From contig JAJFGK010000162.1 in NCBI GenBank assembly GCA_021776195.1, forward strand, positions 1 through 64,000: a stretch of 64,000 nt of DNA, given 5' to 3'. Origin of the DNA: Kiloniellaceae bacterium. GTDB lineage: Bacteria; Pseudomonadota; Alphaproteobacteria; Kiloniellales; Kiloniellaceae. The notes beneath the pieces are model-generated. The model ran no database searches and had not been told where the DNA came from. It saw nothing but the letters and a program-made list of their open reading frames with translations. This document shows, in pieces, positions 26,754-35,915 of this stretch. Each line of letters starts with the position of its first letter. Position 1 is the first letter of the stretch. Position numbers and translations under genes: made by a program.

Positions 26754-27788
26754 ATGAACGATTTCACCACCGTCGATCTCGCCGCCGCCGATGCCGCCGC
26801 CGGGCTGGACAAAGCCTGTCGAGACCTGGGGCTGTTCTATCTGGTTGGCCACGGCATCCCGGACGCCTTGATCGAGGAGGTCACGGCCTGTTCGCGCGCC
26901 TTCTTCGCCCTGGATCCGGCTGAGAAGGCCCGGGTGGCGCAGCCCGCGAGCGACTGCATTCGCGGCCACATCGGCTTCGGCAAGGCGGCCCTGGCCGCCA
27001 CCCAGACCCTGCCAACGGGAAGCACCGAGCCTGCCGATCTCGCCGCGGACTTCAAGGAATCCTTCAACATGGGTCCCCCCATGCCCCGTGAAGCGCCGGC
27101 CGGCGTCAATCTGGCGGTGGCGCGGGCTCATGGCGCGGCCAATCTCTGGCCCGTGGCACCGGCGGGTTTTCGCGCCGCCTGGCAAGCGGCCTACCAGGCC
27201 TTCGAGGCGCTTTCCGAGCGGATCTTTCGCCTCCAGGCCCAGGCGCTCGACCTGCCCGCGGCGCAGTTTGCCGACAAGACCCGCAACCATGTCAGCGTGT
27301 TCGGCGCCATCCTCTATCCGCCGCGCCCGGCCGACAGGCCGGCCGGGCAGGTGCGGCGCGCCGGGGCACACCGCGACTTCGGCAGCTTTTCGATTCTGAG
27401 GGTCGAGGCCGGTCGCCAGGGTCTGGAGGTCGAGGACGGCGACGGTATCTGGCGCCCTGTCCCTACCCGTGGCGGCGCCCTGGTCGTCGTCCTGGGCGAG
27501 ATGACGCCACGCTGGACCGCCGGGCGCTGGCGGGCGCCGCTGCACCGGGTGGTCGAGGAGGAGAATCCGCCGGCCGGGGCCGCCGGTCGGCTCACCCTCG
27601 GCTACTTTCAGCACCCCGATCTGGACGCGGCGGTCGCGCCGCTGCCGGGCCTGGGCACCCCGGAAGCCGGCCCGCCCGCCTGTTTCGGCGACCTGCTGCA
27701 CGACCGCTTCAGCGGTCAGCAGGCCGCCGCCGAGCGGACTGCGGCCGTGTCCGGCCGTGCCACCGGCACGACCGAACGCTGTTCCTAA
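26754..27788 (+). CDS. Isopenicillin N synthase-like Fe(II)/2OG oxygenase
   Basis: 344-aa dioxygenase of the IPNS/2OG-FeII family. N-terminal DIOX_N features include LDKACRDLGLFYLVGHGI; the iron triad is H206-x-D208 (AHRDFGSFS) and H264 (APLHRV), with R279 in the RLTL position for the co-substrate. The LGEMTPRWTAGRWRAPLHRV segment parallels the LGDMLxxWTNGxxxSTxHRV motif. Bacterial members act on small molecules; no substrate is suggested by the neighbours. AAGG lies 9 bases before the ATG. Divergent from carbonic anhydrase. Confidence 0.87.
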   Translation: MNDFTTVDLAAADAAAGLDKACRDLGLFYLVGHGIPDALIEEVTACSRAFFALDPAEKARVAQPASDCIRGHIGFGKAALAATQTLPTGSTEPADLAADFKESFNMGPPMPREAPAGVNLAVARAHGAANLWPVAPAGFRAAWQAAYQAFEALSERIFRLQAQALDLPAAQFADKTRNHVSVFGAILYPPRPADRPAGQVRRAGAHRDFGSFSILRVEAGRQGLEVEDGDGIWRPVPTRGGALVVVLGEMTPRWTAGRWRAPLHRVVEEENPPAGAAGRLTLGYFQHPDLDAAVAPLPGLGTPEAGPPACFGDLLHDRFSGQQAAAERTAAVSGRATGTTERCS

Positions 27789-27800
27789 CCGTCTAGCGGC

Positions 27801-28838
27801 CTAATTTTTCGGTTCGGACTTGGAGTCGTAGCGGTTGCGCCACTCGGCGATAATGCGGGCCTTGTTCTCGCCGGCCCAGGCGAAGTCGTTGTCGATCATC
27901 TTTTCCTGAACGCGGTCGGGATAGAGATCGTCTTTTTGCAGCTTGTCGGTCATGGCCACGACCGATTGGCGCTGCCCGAAGAGGCCCTGGGCATGCTCGC
28001 CGATCGACCAGTCGATCATGCGCTTGGCGTCGGTCAGGTTTTTCGTGCCCTTGATGATGGCAACGACCTGCATCTCCCAGCCGATCCCTTCTTCCGGGAC
28101 GACGATCTCGATCGGCGCACCCTGTTTGATCAGCTTCACCGCCCGGAACGGCCAGGATATGCCGACCACGAACTCGCCGGCGGCGGCCTGCTGGCAGGGC
28201 TTGGAGCCCGAATGAGTGTAAACCGCGACGTTCTCGTGCAGGGCGTCCATGTAGGACCAGGCCTTGTCCTCGCCCATGATCTGAATCCAACTCGACACGT
28301 CGAGGAAGCCGGTACCGGAGGAGGCCGGGTTGGGCATGGAAATGTGGCCCTTGTAGATCGGATCGGCCAGCTCGGCCCAGGTCGAGGGCTTCGGCAGGCC
28401 GTGCTTTTCCGCTTCCACCGTGTTCCAGCAGATGCAGCCGGCCCAGCCATAATTGCCGACCCAGCTCACCGGTGCGGTCTTGTCCACGTAGCGCTGGTCG
28501 ATCTTGTCCATGCCGGCGGGCACGTACGCCTCGAACATACCCGCGGCTTCCATGGTCAGTGCGCTGGTCGCGGCCATCTCGAACAGCACGTCGGCCTGCG
28601 GGTTGTCTTTCTCGGCCATCAAACGCGCATGCATGATGCCGGTGGAATCGCGAATGACTTCCACGTTGATATCGGGATGGGCCTTTTGAAACTCCTCCAT
28701 GTACCATTTGAGATTATCGGCGTCGGTCGATGAATAGACCAGAAGGTCCCCGGCCGAGGCGGTCGACGCCATCGCACCGCAGAATAAATAAGCGCTTATT
28801 GCAATTGACCGGAAAAGCCCCGGTTTCTTGTTTGTCAT
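27801..28838 (-). CDS. ABC transporter substrate-binding protein, 2-aminoethylphosphonate type
   Basis: 345-aa periplasmic binding protein of the iron/AEP class with a signal peptide (SIAISAYLFCGAMASTASA). VIRDSTGIMHARLMAEKDNPQADVLFE is very close to the signature of putative 2-aminoethylphosphonate binding proteins (PhnS2 type). The ATG at 28838 has GGGAGG 7 bases upstream. The ATPase and permease are encoded divergently about 190 bp away, so all three share a regulatory region. AEP specificity is inferred from family resemblance; Fe3+ or other phosphonates are alternatives. Confidence 0.85.
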   Translation of the reverse strand: MTNKKPGLFRSIAISAYLFCGAMASTASAGDLLVYSSTDADNLKWYMEEFQKAHPDINVEVIRDSTGIMHARLMAEKDNPQADVLFEMAATSALTMEAAGMFEAYVPAGMDKIDQRYVDKTAPVSWVGNYGWAGCICWNTVEAEKHGLPKPSTWAELADPIYKGHISMPNPASSGTGFLDVSSWIQIMGEDKAWSYMDALHENVAVYTHSGSKPCQQAAAGEFVVGISWPFRAVKLIKQGAPIEIVVPEEGIGWEMQVVAIIKGTKNLTDAKRMIDWSIGEHAQGLFGQRQSVVAMTDKLQKDDLYPDRVQEKMIDNDFAWAGENKARIIAEWRNRYDSKSEPKN

Positions 28839-29025
28839 TTCAGTACCTCCCATTGCGTGATTGCCCGGGCACTATTTCATGGAAAGTTAAGCGAGACTAG
28901 GGCTCTCGCGCCGCCTTGCCGGATGTCTAGAATGAGGTCTTGGCCGCGTCTTCTCCTGTGTTACCGTCGAACGGACCGCGGGAAATGCCATCCCGTGCCA
29001 GTGCCGCGGGGGGACGTTACAAGCG
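28839..29025. promoter_or_regulatory. Divergent promoter region of the phosphonate-type transporter
   Basis: 187-bp interval between the binding-protein gene (minus) and the ATPase gene (plus). Transcription of the complete transporter must start here in both directions. I see no single clear operator; no Pho-box-like direct repeats are obvious. Confidence 0.5.
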
Positions 29026-30132
29026 ATGAGCGACGCGGCGAGGGTCTGCCTTCAGGTCCGGGATCTCACCAAGAGGTTCGGCGAGTTCGTCGCGCTGCGG
29101 GATATCTCGATCGACATTCGCGAGGGCGAGTTCGTCTGTTTCCTGGGCCCCTCGGGCTGCGGCAAGACCACCTTGCTGCGCTGTATCGCTGGGTTGGAGT
29201 TCCAGGACCAGGGCGAGATCCGGCAGAACGACAGGGACATTTCCTGGCTGCCGCCCTCGGCGCGCGACTTCGGCATCGTCTTCCAGTCCTATGCCCTGTT
29301 CCCCAATCTCACGGTGTTCGACAATGTGGCCTACGGCCTGGTCAACAAGCGCCGCTCGAAGGCGGAGATAAGCGCGCGGGTCGGCGAACTGCTGAGCCTG
29401 GTCGGGCTGTCGAGCCACACCGCGAAGTACCCGGCCCAGCTCTCCGGCGGCGAGCAGCAGCGTGTCGCGCTCTCCCGCGCCCTGGCCACCTCGCCCGGCC
29501 TGCTGATGCTCGACGAGCCCCTTTCGGCGCTCGATGCCAAGGTCCGCGCCCACCTGCGGCGCGAAATCCGCGACCTGCAAAAGCGCCTGGGCGTGACCAC
29601 CGTCATGGTGACCCACGATCAGGAAGAGGCCCAGACCATGGCCGACCGAATCTTCGTCATGAGCCAGGGCCGGATCGAGCAGATCGGTACGCCGAGCCAG
29701 ATCTACGACCAGCCGGCGAGCAGCTTCGTGGCCGACTTCATCGGTGTCATGAACTTCCTGCCGGTGACCGTGAGCGGGCCGTCTTCGGTCCAGTGCGAAA
29801 GACTCAGCCTCCAGTGCGACACCGGGGACTTGCCGTTGAACAGCGTCTTGCAGGGCGCCGTCAGACCGGAGGAGATGGTGATCGTCAACGGCGCCGGCGT
29901 GGGAGAAACGGATTCCACCGCAGACGACAACTGTTTCGATGTCGAGATCCTCGAGAAGGAGTTCCTCGGGTCCTACGTGCGGCTTTATCTCGGCTCGGCC
30001 GATCTGGGCCCGCATCAATTGCGGGCCGATGTGCCGCGGGCGCTGGTGCGATTTCATTCCCTGGAGCCCGCCGAGGTGATCCGGGTTCGGATCCCGCCCG
30101 AGCGCATCCGTCTCTATCAGGACGAGGGCTAG
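29026..30132 (+). CDS. ABC transporter ATP-binding protein, 2-aminoethylphosphonate type
   Basis: 368-aa importer ATPase. Walker A is GPSGCGKTTLLR, Q-loop VFQSYALFPNL, signature LSGGEQQRVALSRAL, Walker B LLMLDEPLSALD and switch VTHDQEEA, then a C-terminal TOBE-like domain. It energises the permease encoded 4 bp downstream. The length fits PhnT-type AEP importers. A GGGGGACG site precedes the ATG. Confidence 0.9.
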   Translation: MSDAARVCLQVRDLTKRFGEFVALRDISIDIREGEFVCFLGPSGCGKTTLLRCIAGLEFQDQGEIRQNDRDISWLPPSARDFGIVFQSYALFPNLTVFDNVAYGLVNKRRSKAEISARVGELLSLVGLSSHTAKYPAQLSGGEQQRVALSRALATSPGLLMLDEPLSALDAKVRAHLRREIRDLQKRLGVTTVMVTHDQEEAQTMADRIFVMSQGRIEQIGTPSQIYDQPASSFVADFIGVMNFLPVTVSGPSSVQCERLSLQCDTGDLPLNSVLQGAVRPEEMVIVNGAGVGETDSTADDNCFDVEILEKEFLGSYVRLYLGSADLGPHQLRADVPRALVRFHSLEPAEVIRVRIPPERIRLYQDEG

Positions 30133-30136
30133 CCCC

Positions 30137-31879
30137 TTGAGCGCGACCGCGGCCCCGTCCCCGACCTTGGCCCCGGCCCCCGCCCCGTCCCCGGCCCCCT
30201 CCAGCCTTGTGCGCCGCAAACCGGTGCTCGACCGCGACGACTGGATCGTCCGCGGTGCCGTGATTTTCTTCATCGGTCTTTTTGTCGTTGCCCTGGTGGC
30301 GCCGCTCTCGATCATGATCACGCGCAGCTTCCGAGATGCCGATGGTGCCTTCGTCGGCCTGGCCAACTACGTGCTCTATTTCGAGACGCCGACGCTCTTC
30401 CAGTCGATCAACAACAGCTTTTTCGTCGCCGGGGTCTCGACCGGGATCGTGATCGTCCTGGCCTTTCTCTACGCCTATGCGCTGACCCGGACCATGATGC
30501 CCTTCAAGGGTTTCTTTCGGGTCATGGCCTTCATTCCGCTCTTGAGCCCCTCGCTGTTGAAGGCCATCGCGCTGATCTACTGGTTCGGCAATCAGGGCGT
30601 GTTGAAAGAAGTGCTGATGGGCGAGTCCATCTACGGGCCCATCGGGATCATCATGGCCTCGGTCTTCTGGACCTTCCCGCACGCCATTATCATCATCTCC
30701 ACGGCGCTGCTGATTTCCGACGCGCGGCTCTACGAGACCGCCGAGGCGCTGCAGACCAGCCGGCTTCGCACCTTCCTGACCGTGACCCTGCCGGGTGCCC
30801 GCTATGGCATTATCTCCGCCATCATCGTGGTGTTCATCCTGGTCTTTACCGACTTCGGCGTGCCCAAGGTGATCGGCGGCAACTTCAATGTCCTGGCAAC
30901 CGACATCTACAAAGAGGTGGTCGGCCAGCAGAACTTCGAGATGGGGGCGGTGGTCTCGGTGATCCTCCTGATCCCGGCGGTCGCCGCCTTCGCGATCGAC
31001 CGGATCGTCACCCGCCGCCAGGTGGCGCTGCTCTCGGCGCGCTCGGTGCCCTACCAGCCCAAGCCCAACAAGTGGCTCGACCGGGGCATGTTGGCCTACT
31101 GCGCGCTGGTCACCCTTCTCGCGCTCTCGGTGATCGGCATGGCCCAGTTCGCCGCGCTGGTGAAGTTCTGGCCCTATAACCTGGAACTGACCCTCGACAA
31201 CTACGATTTCGAGTTTTCGGGCGCCGGCTGGGAGAACTTCTACAACTCCCTGCGCATGGCCTTCCTGACCGCGGCGGTCGGCACGGTCATCGTCTTTGTC
31301 GGCGCCTATCTGGTTGAAAAGCCGCGCGGCTCGGGCCCGGCCCGGCAGGCGCTGCAGTTCTTCGCCCTGATGCCCATGGCCGTACCCGGCCTGGTGCTGG
31401 GGCTGTCCTACATCTATTTCTTCAATCACCCCGACAATCCCATCGGCTTCGTCTACGGCACCATCGTCATCCTGGTGATCAACACCGTGACGCACTTCTA
31501 CACCGTCTCCCACATCACCGCCGTCACGGCGCTCAAGCAGATGGACAAGGAGTTCGAGGCGGTCTCCGCTTCGCTGAAGATCCCGCTCTTTCGCGGCTTC
31601 ATCCGGGTCACGGTCCCGGTCTGCCTGCCGGCGATCCTGGACATCTCGATCTATCTTTTTCTCAATGCCATGACCACCGTCTCGGCGGTCATCTTTCTCT
31701 ACGGCCCGGGAACCAAGATGGCCTCGGTCGCGGCGATCCACATGGAAGAGCTCGGCGAGGTCGCCGGCGCCGCCGCCATGGCCATGCTGATCGTCTATGC
31801 CTGCATCGTCGTGCGCCTGCTGCATCTCGTGATCACCCGTGGCCTGTTGCGCCGGGTCCAGGCCTGGCGCCAAGCCTAG
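30137..31879 (+). CDS. Fused ABC transporter permease, 2-aminoethylphosphonate type
   Basis: 580-aa membrane protein containing two permease modules of six helices each, as in FbpB/ThiP and PhnU2-type AEP permeases. EAA-like loops are visible in each half (ETAEALQTSRLRTFLTVTLPG; FEAVSASLKIPLFRGFIRVTVP). The N-terminus is a Pro/Ala/Ser-rich cytosolic tail. Start is a TTG 4 bp after the ATPase stop, giving tight coupling. The end overlaps the convergent phosphatase by 4 bp. Confidence 0.88.
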   Translation: MSATAAPSPTLAPAPAPSPAPSSLVRRKPVLDRDDWIVRGAVIFFIGLFVVALVAPLSIMITRSFRDADGAFVGLANYVLYFETPTLFQSINNSFFVAGVSTGIVIVLAFLYAYALTRTMMPFKGFFRVMAFIPLLSPSLLKAIALIYWFGNQGVLKEVLMGESIYGPIGIIMASVFWTFPHAIIIISTALLISDARLYETAEALQTSRLRTFLTVTLPGARYGIISAIIVVFILVFTDFGVPKVIGGNFNVLATDIYKEVVGQQNFEMGAVVSVILLIPAVAAFAIDRIVTRRQVALLSARSVPYQPKPNKWLDRGMLAYCALVTLLALSVIGMAQFAALVKFWPYNLELTLDNYDFEFSGAGWENFYNSLRMAFLTAAVGTVIVFVGAYLVEKPRGSGPARQALQFFALMPMAVPGLVLGLSYIYFFNHPDNPIGFVYGTIVILVINTVTHFYTVSHITAVTALKQMDKEFEAVSASLKIPLFRGFIRVTVPVCLPAILDISIYLFLNAMTTVSAVIFLYGPGTKMASVAAIHMEELGEVAGAAAMAMLIVYACIVVRLLHLVITRGLLRRVQAWRQA

Positions 31880-32418
31880 AGTCCCGCGAGAAAAGCCTCC
31901 TGGGCGGCGGTCTCGATGGCACCGGGCCGAGCGGCCCGCACGGTTTCGATTGCCGCGGCGGCGGGGATTCCGCGCTCGATCAGGATCCGCGCGGCGATCG
32001 TGCCAGCCCGGCCGAGGCCGCCGGCGCAGTGCAGCAAGAGGCGTCCCTGATCCGCAAAGAGCCGGTCAAGGGCCGCGGTCGTGCCGCGCCAGGCCCCCTC
32101 GAAGGCGGCATCGGGCGGGTGCATGTCCTGGATCGGCAGGTGGTGCCAGTCGAGACCGGCGGCCCGCGCCGCCTCGCCCAGTTTCTCGACACCGAGGCTG
32201 GTAAACTCCTTGGCCTCGATCAGCGAAATCATCATGACCGCGCCCCAGGCCCGGATCGCCGCCAGATCCGCCGCGAGATCGCGGCTCCAGCGCCGGCCAT
32301 GGCCGTCGATATGGTTCCGGCCCGGACAGTGCGCCAGCCCCACCACGCCACCACCGGGGACCGGAACCTGGTCGATGACCAAAGACCGGTTCAGGCTGCC
32401 GTCCTTGTCGACTGTCAT
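31876..32418 (-). CDS. Dual-specificity/tyrosine phosphatase-like protein
   Basis: 180-aa cysteine phosphatase. The P-loop LLHCAGGLGRAGT matches HCxxGxxRS/T (Cys nucleophile, Arg anion binder), and the preceding HLPIQDMHPPD supplies the general-acid Asp. Small bacterial members dephosphorylate proteins or phospho-metabolites. The ATG at 32418 has an AGGAGAG site. It overlaps the permease tail by 4 bp on the opposite strand. The phosphorus-related neighbourhood (transporter) may be coincidental. Confidence 0.85.
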   Translation of the reverse strand: MTVDKDGSLNRSLVIDQVPVPGGGVVGLAHCPGRNHIDGHGRRWSRDLAADLAAIRAWGAVMMISLIEAKEFTSLGVEKLGEAARAAGLDWHHLPIQDMHPPDAAFEGAWRGTTAALDRLFADQGRLLLHCAGGLGRAGTIAARILIERGIPAAAAIETVRAARPGAIETAAQEAFLAGL

Positions 32419-32579
32419 GGTCTTGGGTCTCTCCGGCCTGTTCCTATCACGGCTCGGGGGTATAAGCACGATTGGCCAGGCCCTCAAAGTCTTTCTTGAA
32501 AGGGGCCGGCGACACTTTTCCAGCGGCCCCATTTGATGCATGCTGCCTGGGCGGTTCTTCTTTGACCAGGGAGCGGCGC

Positions 32580-33386
32580 ATGACGGATGCAGTTCAAAGC
32601 GATGGCTCGCGTGGCCGGGCCCAATGGCCGGCGGTACGGCCGGTCACCCTGAACGATCTGCTGGAGGTCCTGGCCGCCGGCCTGCGCGACTTTCGCCGGG
32701 CACCCGGCTATGGCCTGATGTTCGGCGGGACCTATGCGCTGGGCGGCTGGCTGCTGATCCTGTTGCTGATTCAATTCGACCTGCCTTTCCTGGTCTATCC
32801 CCTGGCCGCCGGCTTTGCCCTGGTGGCGCCCTTTGTCGCCACCGGTCTCTATGCCGTCTCCTTTTGCCTGGAACGCGGCAGCCCGCTGTCCTGGCCGATG
32901 GTCTGGCGTCTGATCTGGCAGGCGGCCCGTCGGGATCTCGGCTGGATGGCGCTGGTGACCGGCTTTTCCCTCTTTATCTGGATGGATATCGCCGCCCTGC
33001 TCTTTTTCGGCTTTCTCGGCTTCAATGACCTTTCGCCGGAGAACTTCGTCCGGGAGATTCTCACAACGCCCATGGGACTGATCTTTCTCGTGACCGGCAA
33101 CGCGGTGGGCGCGGTCATCGCGCTGGCGGTCTTCTCCTTTTCGGTCACCTCCTTTCCCATGCTTTTCGAGCGCGACTGCGATTTCGTGACCGCCATGGTG
33201 ACCAGCGTCCGGGTCGTGCTCGCCAATCGGCGGGTCATGGTGATCTGGTGCGCCCTGATCGCCGTTCTGGTCGGCCTCTCCCTGCTCTCGGGCCTGGTCG
33301 GCCTCTTCGTCGCCCTGCCGATCCTGGGGCACGCTTCCTGGCATCTCTACCGCCGCGCCGTGGCGCCGGCGGCGGAGACCGCATGA
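32580..33386 (+). CDS. DUF2189 domain-containing membrane protein
   Basis: 268-aa protein with about six hydrophobic helices and the DUF2189 hallmark LAAGLRDFRRAPGYGLMFGGTYALGG near residues 31-56. Further typical segments are LVAPFVATGLYAVS and FPMLFERDCDFVTAM. Family function is unknown; members are inner-membrane proteins of proteobacteria. A CCAGGGAG site precedes the ATG. The GTG of the following small gene is 4 bp after its stop, so they are co-transcribed. Confidence 0.88.
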   Translation: MTDAVQSDGSRGRAQWPAVRPVTLNDLLEVLAAGLRDFRRAPGYGLMFGGTYALGGWLLILLLIQFDLPFLVYPLAAGFALVAPFVATGLYAVSFCLERGSPLSWPMVWRLIWQAARRDLGWMALVTGFSLFIWMDIAALLFFGFLGFNDLSPENFVREILTTPMGLIFLVTGNAVGAVIALAVFSFSVTSFPMLFERDCDFVTAMVTSVRVVLANRRVMVIWCALIAVLVGLSLLSGLVGLFVALPILGHASWHLYRRAVAPAAETA

Positions 33387-33390
33387 CCCG

Positions 33391-33852
33391 GTGAAGGTCA
33401 CTTTCGGCGGCGGCCGCGGCCGCGGCGGGCCCGTCGCCTGGCTCTTCGTCGCGCTGCTGGTCTGCGCCGGCATCGCCTACTTCGCCGGCTTCATCCAGAC
33501 CCTCGGTTACGAGACCCGCCACGAGACCTACGCCGGCCTGATCACCAGCACCGAATCCAGCGACGGCTTCGGCCTGAAGACCATGGTGTTCTTCGAGGGA
33601 CAGACCTTCTTTGCCAGCTACGACGCCGAGGTCCGTGAGGGTGCCTTGCGCATCGGACTCCTCGAGACCTTCGGCGCGCTGGGCAACTCGCCGCACTTCG
33701 TCGAAACCATCACCCGAAGCGGCAGCGGCGAGGTGACCTTCCGAATTCCCAGGACCGGCCTCTACTCGGCCTACTTCGAAGGCTCGGTCCTGGGAACGGG
33801 CCAAGGCGGCGGCTACGACCTGGCCTATTCCCTGCGCTGGGGCGCGCGCTAG
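33391..33852 (+). CDS. Small single-pass membrane protein of unknown function
   Basis: 153-aa protein with a Gly/Arg-rich N-terminus, one transmembrane helix (WLFVALLVCAGIAYFAGF, about 17-34) and a beta-rich extracytoplasmic domain. I do not recognise a family. The GTG start is 4 bp after the DUF2189 stop; together they look like a two-gene membrane operon. The pattern TMVFFEGQTFFASYDAEVREG then FRIPRTGLYSAYFEGS suggests a jelly-roll-like domain. Confidence 0.7.
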   Translation: MKVTFGGGRGRGGPVAWLFVALLVCAGIAYFAGFIQTLGYETRHETYAGLITSTESSDGFGLKTMVFFEGQTFFASYDAEVREGALRIGLLETFGALGNSPHFVETITRSGSGEVTFRIPRTGLYSAYFEGSVLGTGQGGGYDLAYSLRWGAR

Positions 33853-34091
33853 AGCCCTCTGCAGAGCCCCGCTTTTCTACCGGTCTGACACGATCCGATC
33901 TGTCTCATGGCAGGCAACCGGCCTGTGCGTCCGGTCACAGTCACCCCTTCGCCGCGGTTCGCGCGTGACCATATCTGAGTCTCGACGCTGCGACTGCAGA
34001 GTGGAGACCGCACAACGATAGAAAAGGAGTCCAGGGCACCAACGAACCGAACCGTGGCGAAAGGGGCGTCACCAAACGAGAGGCGACCAAC

Positions 34092-34457
34092 ATGACAAGG
34101 CAAAAGAGTCAGGACCCCAGCCGTCGGGACTCCCGTTCCCGACCGGGCATTTTGTTCTCCGACGAGTATCTCGTCGGCCTGTCACGCGGCGGCTACTTCC
34201 CGTCCTCCTTCAGATCGAGAGGCGGTCGCGCCGGACCGCGCGAAATCACCCCGACCTTCGAGGAAACCTACCCCAAGCACGCATTCTCCACGTTGGTCAG
34301 GTTGTCGGTCGGGGTCGCGGGCTGGCTTGCCCGCGTCCTGACGAGACGGTCTCACGAGAGGCCGGCTGCTCAAGCGGGTCGTCCCGATAGCGGAGCGAGG
34401 GCCGAGCCCTCGCGCCCCACCGCCCGGGCGACTCTGGCTTCGACAGAGCCCAGGTAG
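34092..34457 (+). CDS. Possible small basic protein, hypothetical
   Basis: 121-codon frame with an ATG preceded by GAGAGGCGACC. The product is Arg/Ser-rich and lacks a recognisable domain; a central FEETYPKHAFSTLVRLSVGVAGWLA stretch is weakly amphipathic or hydrophobic. The C-terminal 40 residues look like low-complexity GC-rich translation. It is kept as tentative because it fills an otherwise empty 600-bp gap and has a plausible ribosome site. Confidence 0.3.
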   Translation: MTRQKSQDPSRRDSRSRPGILFSDEYLVGLSRGGYFPSSFRSRGGRAGPREITPTFEETYPKHAFSTLVRLSVGVAGWLARVLTRRSHERPAAQAGRPDSGARAEPSRPTARATLASTEPR

Positions 34458-34472
34458 GGCAAATTCTCGGCA

Positions 34473-34508
34473 CCGCGGCAGGCGGGCTTGCCCCGCCCCC
34501 TGCCGCGG
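34473..34508. terminator. Strong GC hairpin between convergent genes
   Basis: CCGCGGCAGG (34473-34482) pairs with CCTGCCGCGG (34499-34508), and the interior GGCGGG/CCCGCC extends the stem. It lies between the tentative plus-strand gene and the cyclase stop, where a bidirectional terminator or attenuator would be expected. No clear U-tract follows, so termination is inferred from position. Confidence 0.5.
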
Positions 34509-34577
34509 CTCGCCGGATCGGTATTGTCCACCACCCCCTGACCCTCTATCCAGGCGCGATCCGGGAAACGGCTCGGG

Positions 34578-35849
34578 TCACGTCGAGTGGACATCTCCCC
34601 CGCCTTTGGGTCCGATCAGGCGCCAGGCCGGCAACGGCCCCTTGCCCTTGATTTCGATCGTGCCGAGGGGTTCCAGGTCGTAGGCGTCCTTCAGGGCGTT
34701 TCTTGTGCCGTCGCTCACTTGGATTCTGTCGGGTTCGCCGTGGCTTTCCATGCGGCTGGCGATGTTCACGGCATCGCCCCATAGGTCGTAAATGAACTTC
34801 TTTCGGCCGATGATGCCGGCGATGACCGGACCGGAGTTGATGCCGATCCTAAGACGGATCGCGGTGCCCGTCTCCTCGCGGTAGCGCCGCATGGCCAAAA
34901 GCATGTCCAAGGCCAGATCGGCGATGCGTTCTGCATGGTCGGGGTTGGGTTCAGGCAGGCCGCAAACCGCCATGTAGGCATCGCCGATGGTCTTGATTTT
35001 CTCGACCTGGTGCTTTTCAGCCAGATTGTCGAAGGCCGTGAAGACCCCGTCGAGAATGACCATCAACTCGCCGGTTGTCACTTGCGCCGCAAGATCGGTG
35101 AAACCGACAATGTCGGCAAAGAGAATGGTGGCTTCGCTGTACTCGTCCGCGATCCCGGCGCCCTGCTCGCGCAGCTTCTGGCGGGTTTCTTCGGTGAGGC
35201 GCAGCGCGACACTGGAAGGCAGAACGTTGAGCAGCAGGCTCTCGACGCGCTCGTTTGCTTGCTGCAGGGAATGGTAGGCGGAAAAGATCACGAGATAGCT
35301 GAGCGTCAGGCTCGTCAGGAACCCGATCAGCATTGCTTGGCTCATCGGTTCCTTCGTTGGACTGTGAAACAAGAGCCCCTGCGGGTTGAGATCCGAGCGG
35401 TGCAGCGGGGAGGTCAGGGCCGGCAAGACGGCGTCGCCCGCCGCGGCCAGTACGACAACCAGCAGGGTCGCGGCGAACCAGGGCAGCGACTGCTTCGCGC
35501 CCAGGAGGACGACCGCAAAAATGGGAATGATCGGCAGGAAAAAAAGATCGCCGTTTCGGTTGCCCAGCACGAGCAGTACCGCCGCGAGCACCACCAGCAG
35601 GATGGCGGCCACAAAAACGTAGGCCAGATCGACTCTTTTGCTCAACTGCAGGACAGCCAACGCGCCGAGCGACCCGATGATGGCGAGCCAATCGAAGACG
35701 AGCTCCAAGGACGTGCGCGCCTCGAAGGCGATGAGCTGGAGCGAGAAGAGCGTCGCGCCGACCATCGCGATGGAAAAAATTGCCTTGGTGCGCCGATCGC
35801 GCACCGTGTCCACTGGAAGATGGCCGATCCGCATGAAGGGCGTTAGCAT
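34578..35849 (-). CDS. Class III adenylate cyclase with six-helix membrane domain
   Basis: 423-aa protein. Residues about 20-190 contain six hydrophobic helices; a short linker (ERVESLLLNVLPSSVALRL) is the usual cyclase-transducer element. The catalytic domain shows the metal motif FADIVGFT, KIKTIGDAYM with the adenine-selecting Lys, and DLWGDAVNIASRM with the second selectivity Asp and transition-state Asn/Arg. These residues favour ATP over GTP. It should make cAMP in response to a membrane signal. GGGAGG precedes the ATG. Confidence 0.92.
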   Translation of the reverse strand: MLTPFMRIGHLPVDTVRDRRTKAIFSIAMVGATLFSLQLIAFEARTSLELVFDWLAIIGSLGALAVLQLSKRVDLAYVFVAAILLVVLAAVLLVLGNRNGDLFFLPIIPIFAVVLLGAKQSLPWFAATLLVVVLAAAGDAVLPALTSPLHRSDLNPQGLLFHSPTKEPMSQAMLIGFLTSLTLSYLVIFSAYHSLQQANERVESLLLNVLPSSVALRLTEETRQKLREQGAGIADEYSEATILFADIVGFTDLAAQVTTGELMVILDGVFTAFDNLAEKHQVEKIKTIGDAYMAVCGLPEPNPDHAERIADLALDMLLAMRRYREETGTAIRLRIGINSGPVIAGIIGRKKFIYDLWGDAVNIASRMESHGEPDRIQVSDGTRNALKDAYDLEPLGTIEIKGKGPLPAWRLIGPKGGGDVHST

Positions 35850-35915
35850 TCCTCGACCCTCCCGACTGTAGATTGGCTAGCCCGTGGCGCCGATAGTTGG
35901 CAAATCATTGCCGGG

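Noticed and set aside
29885..31873. 662-codon minus-strand ORF opposite the permease
   Set aside because: It is the antisense shadow of the hydrophobic permease, giving an artificial Asp/His/Gly-rich protein. The plus strand has the permease EAA loops and transmembrane pattern.
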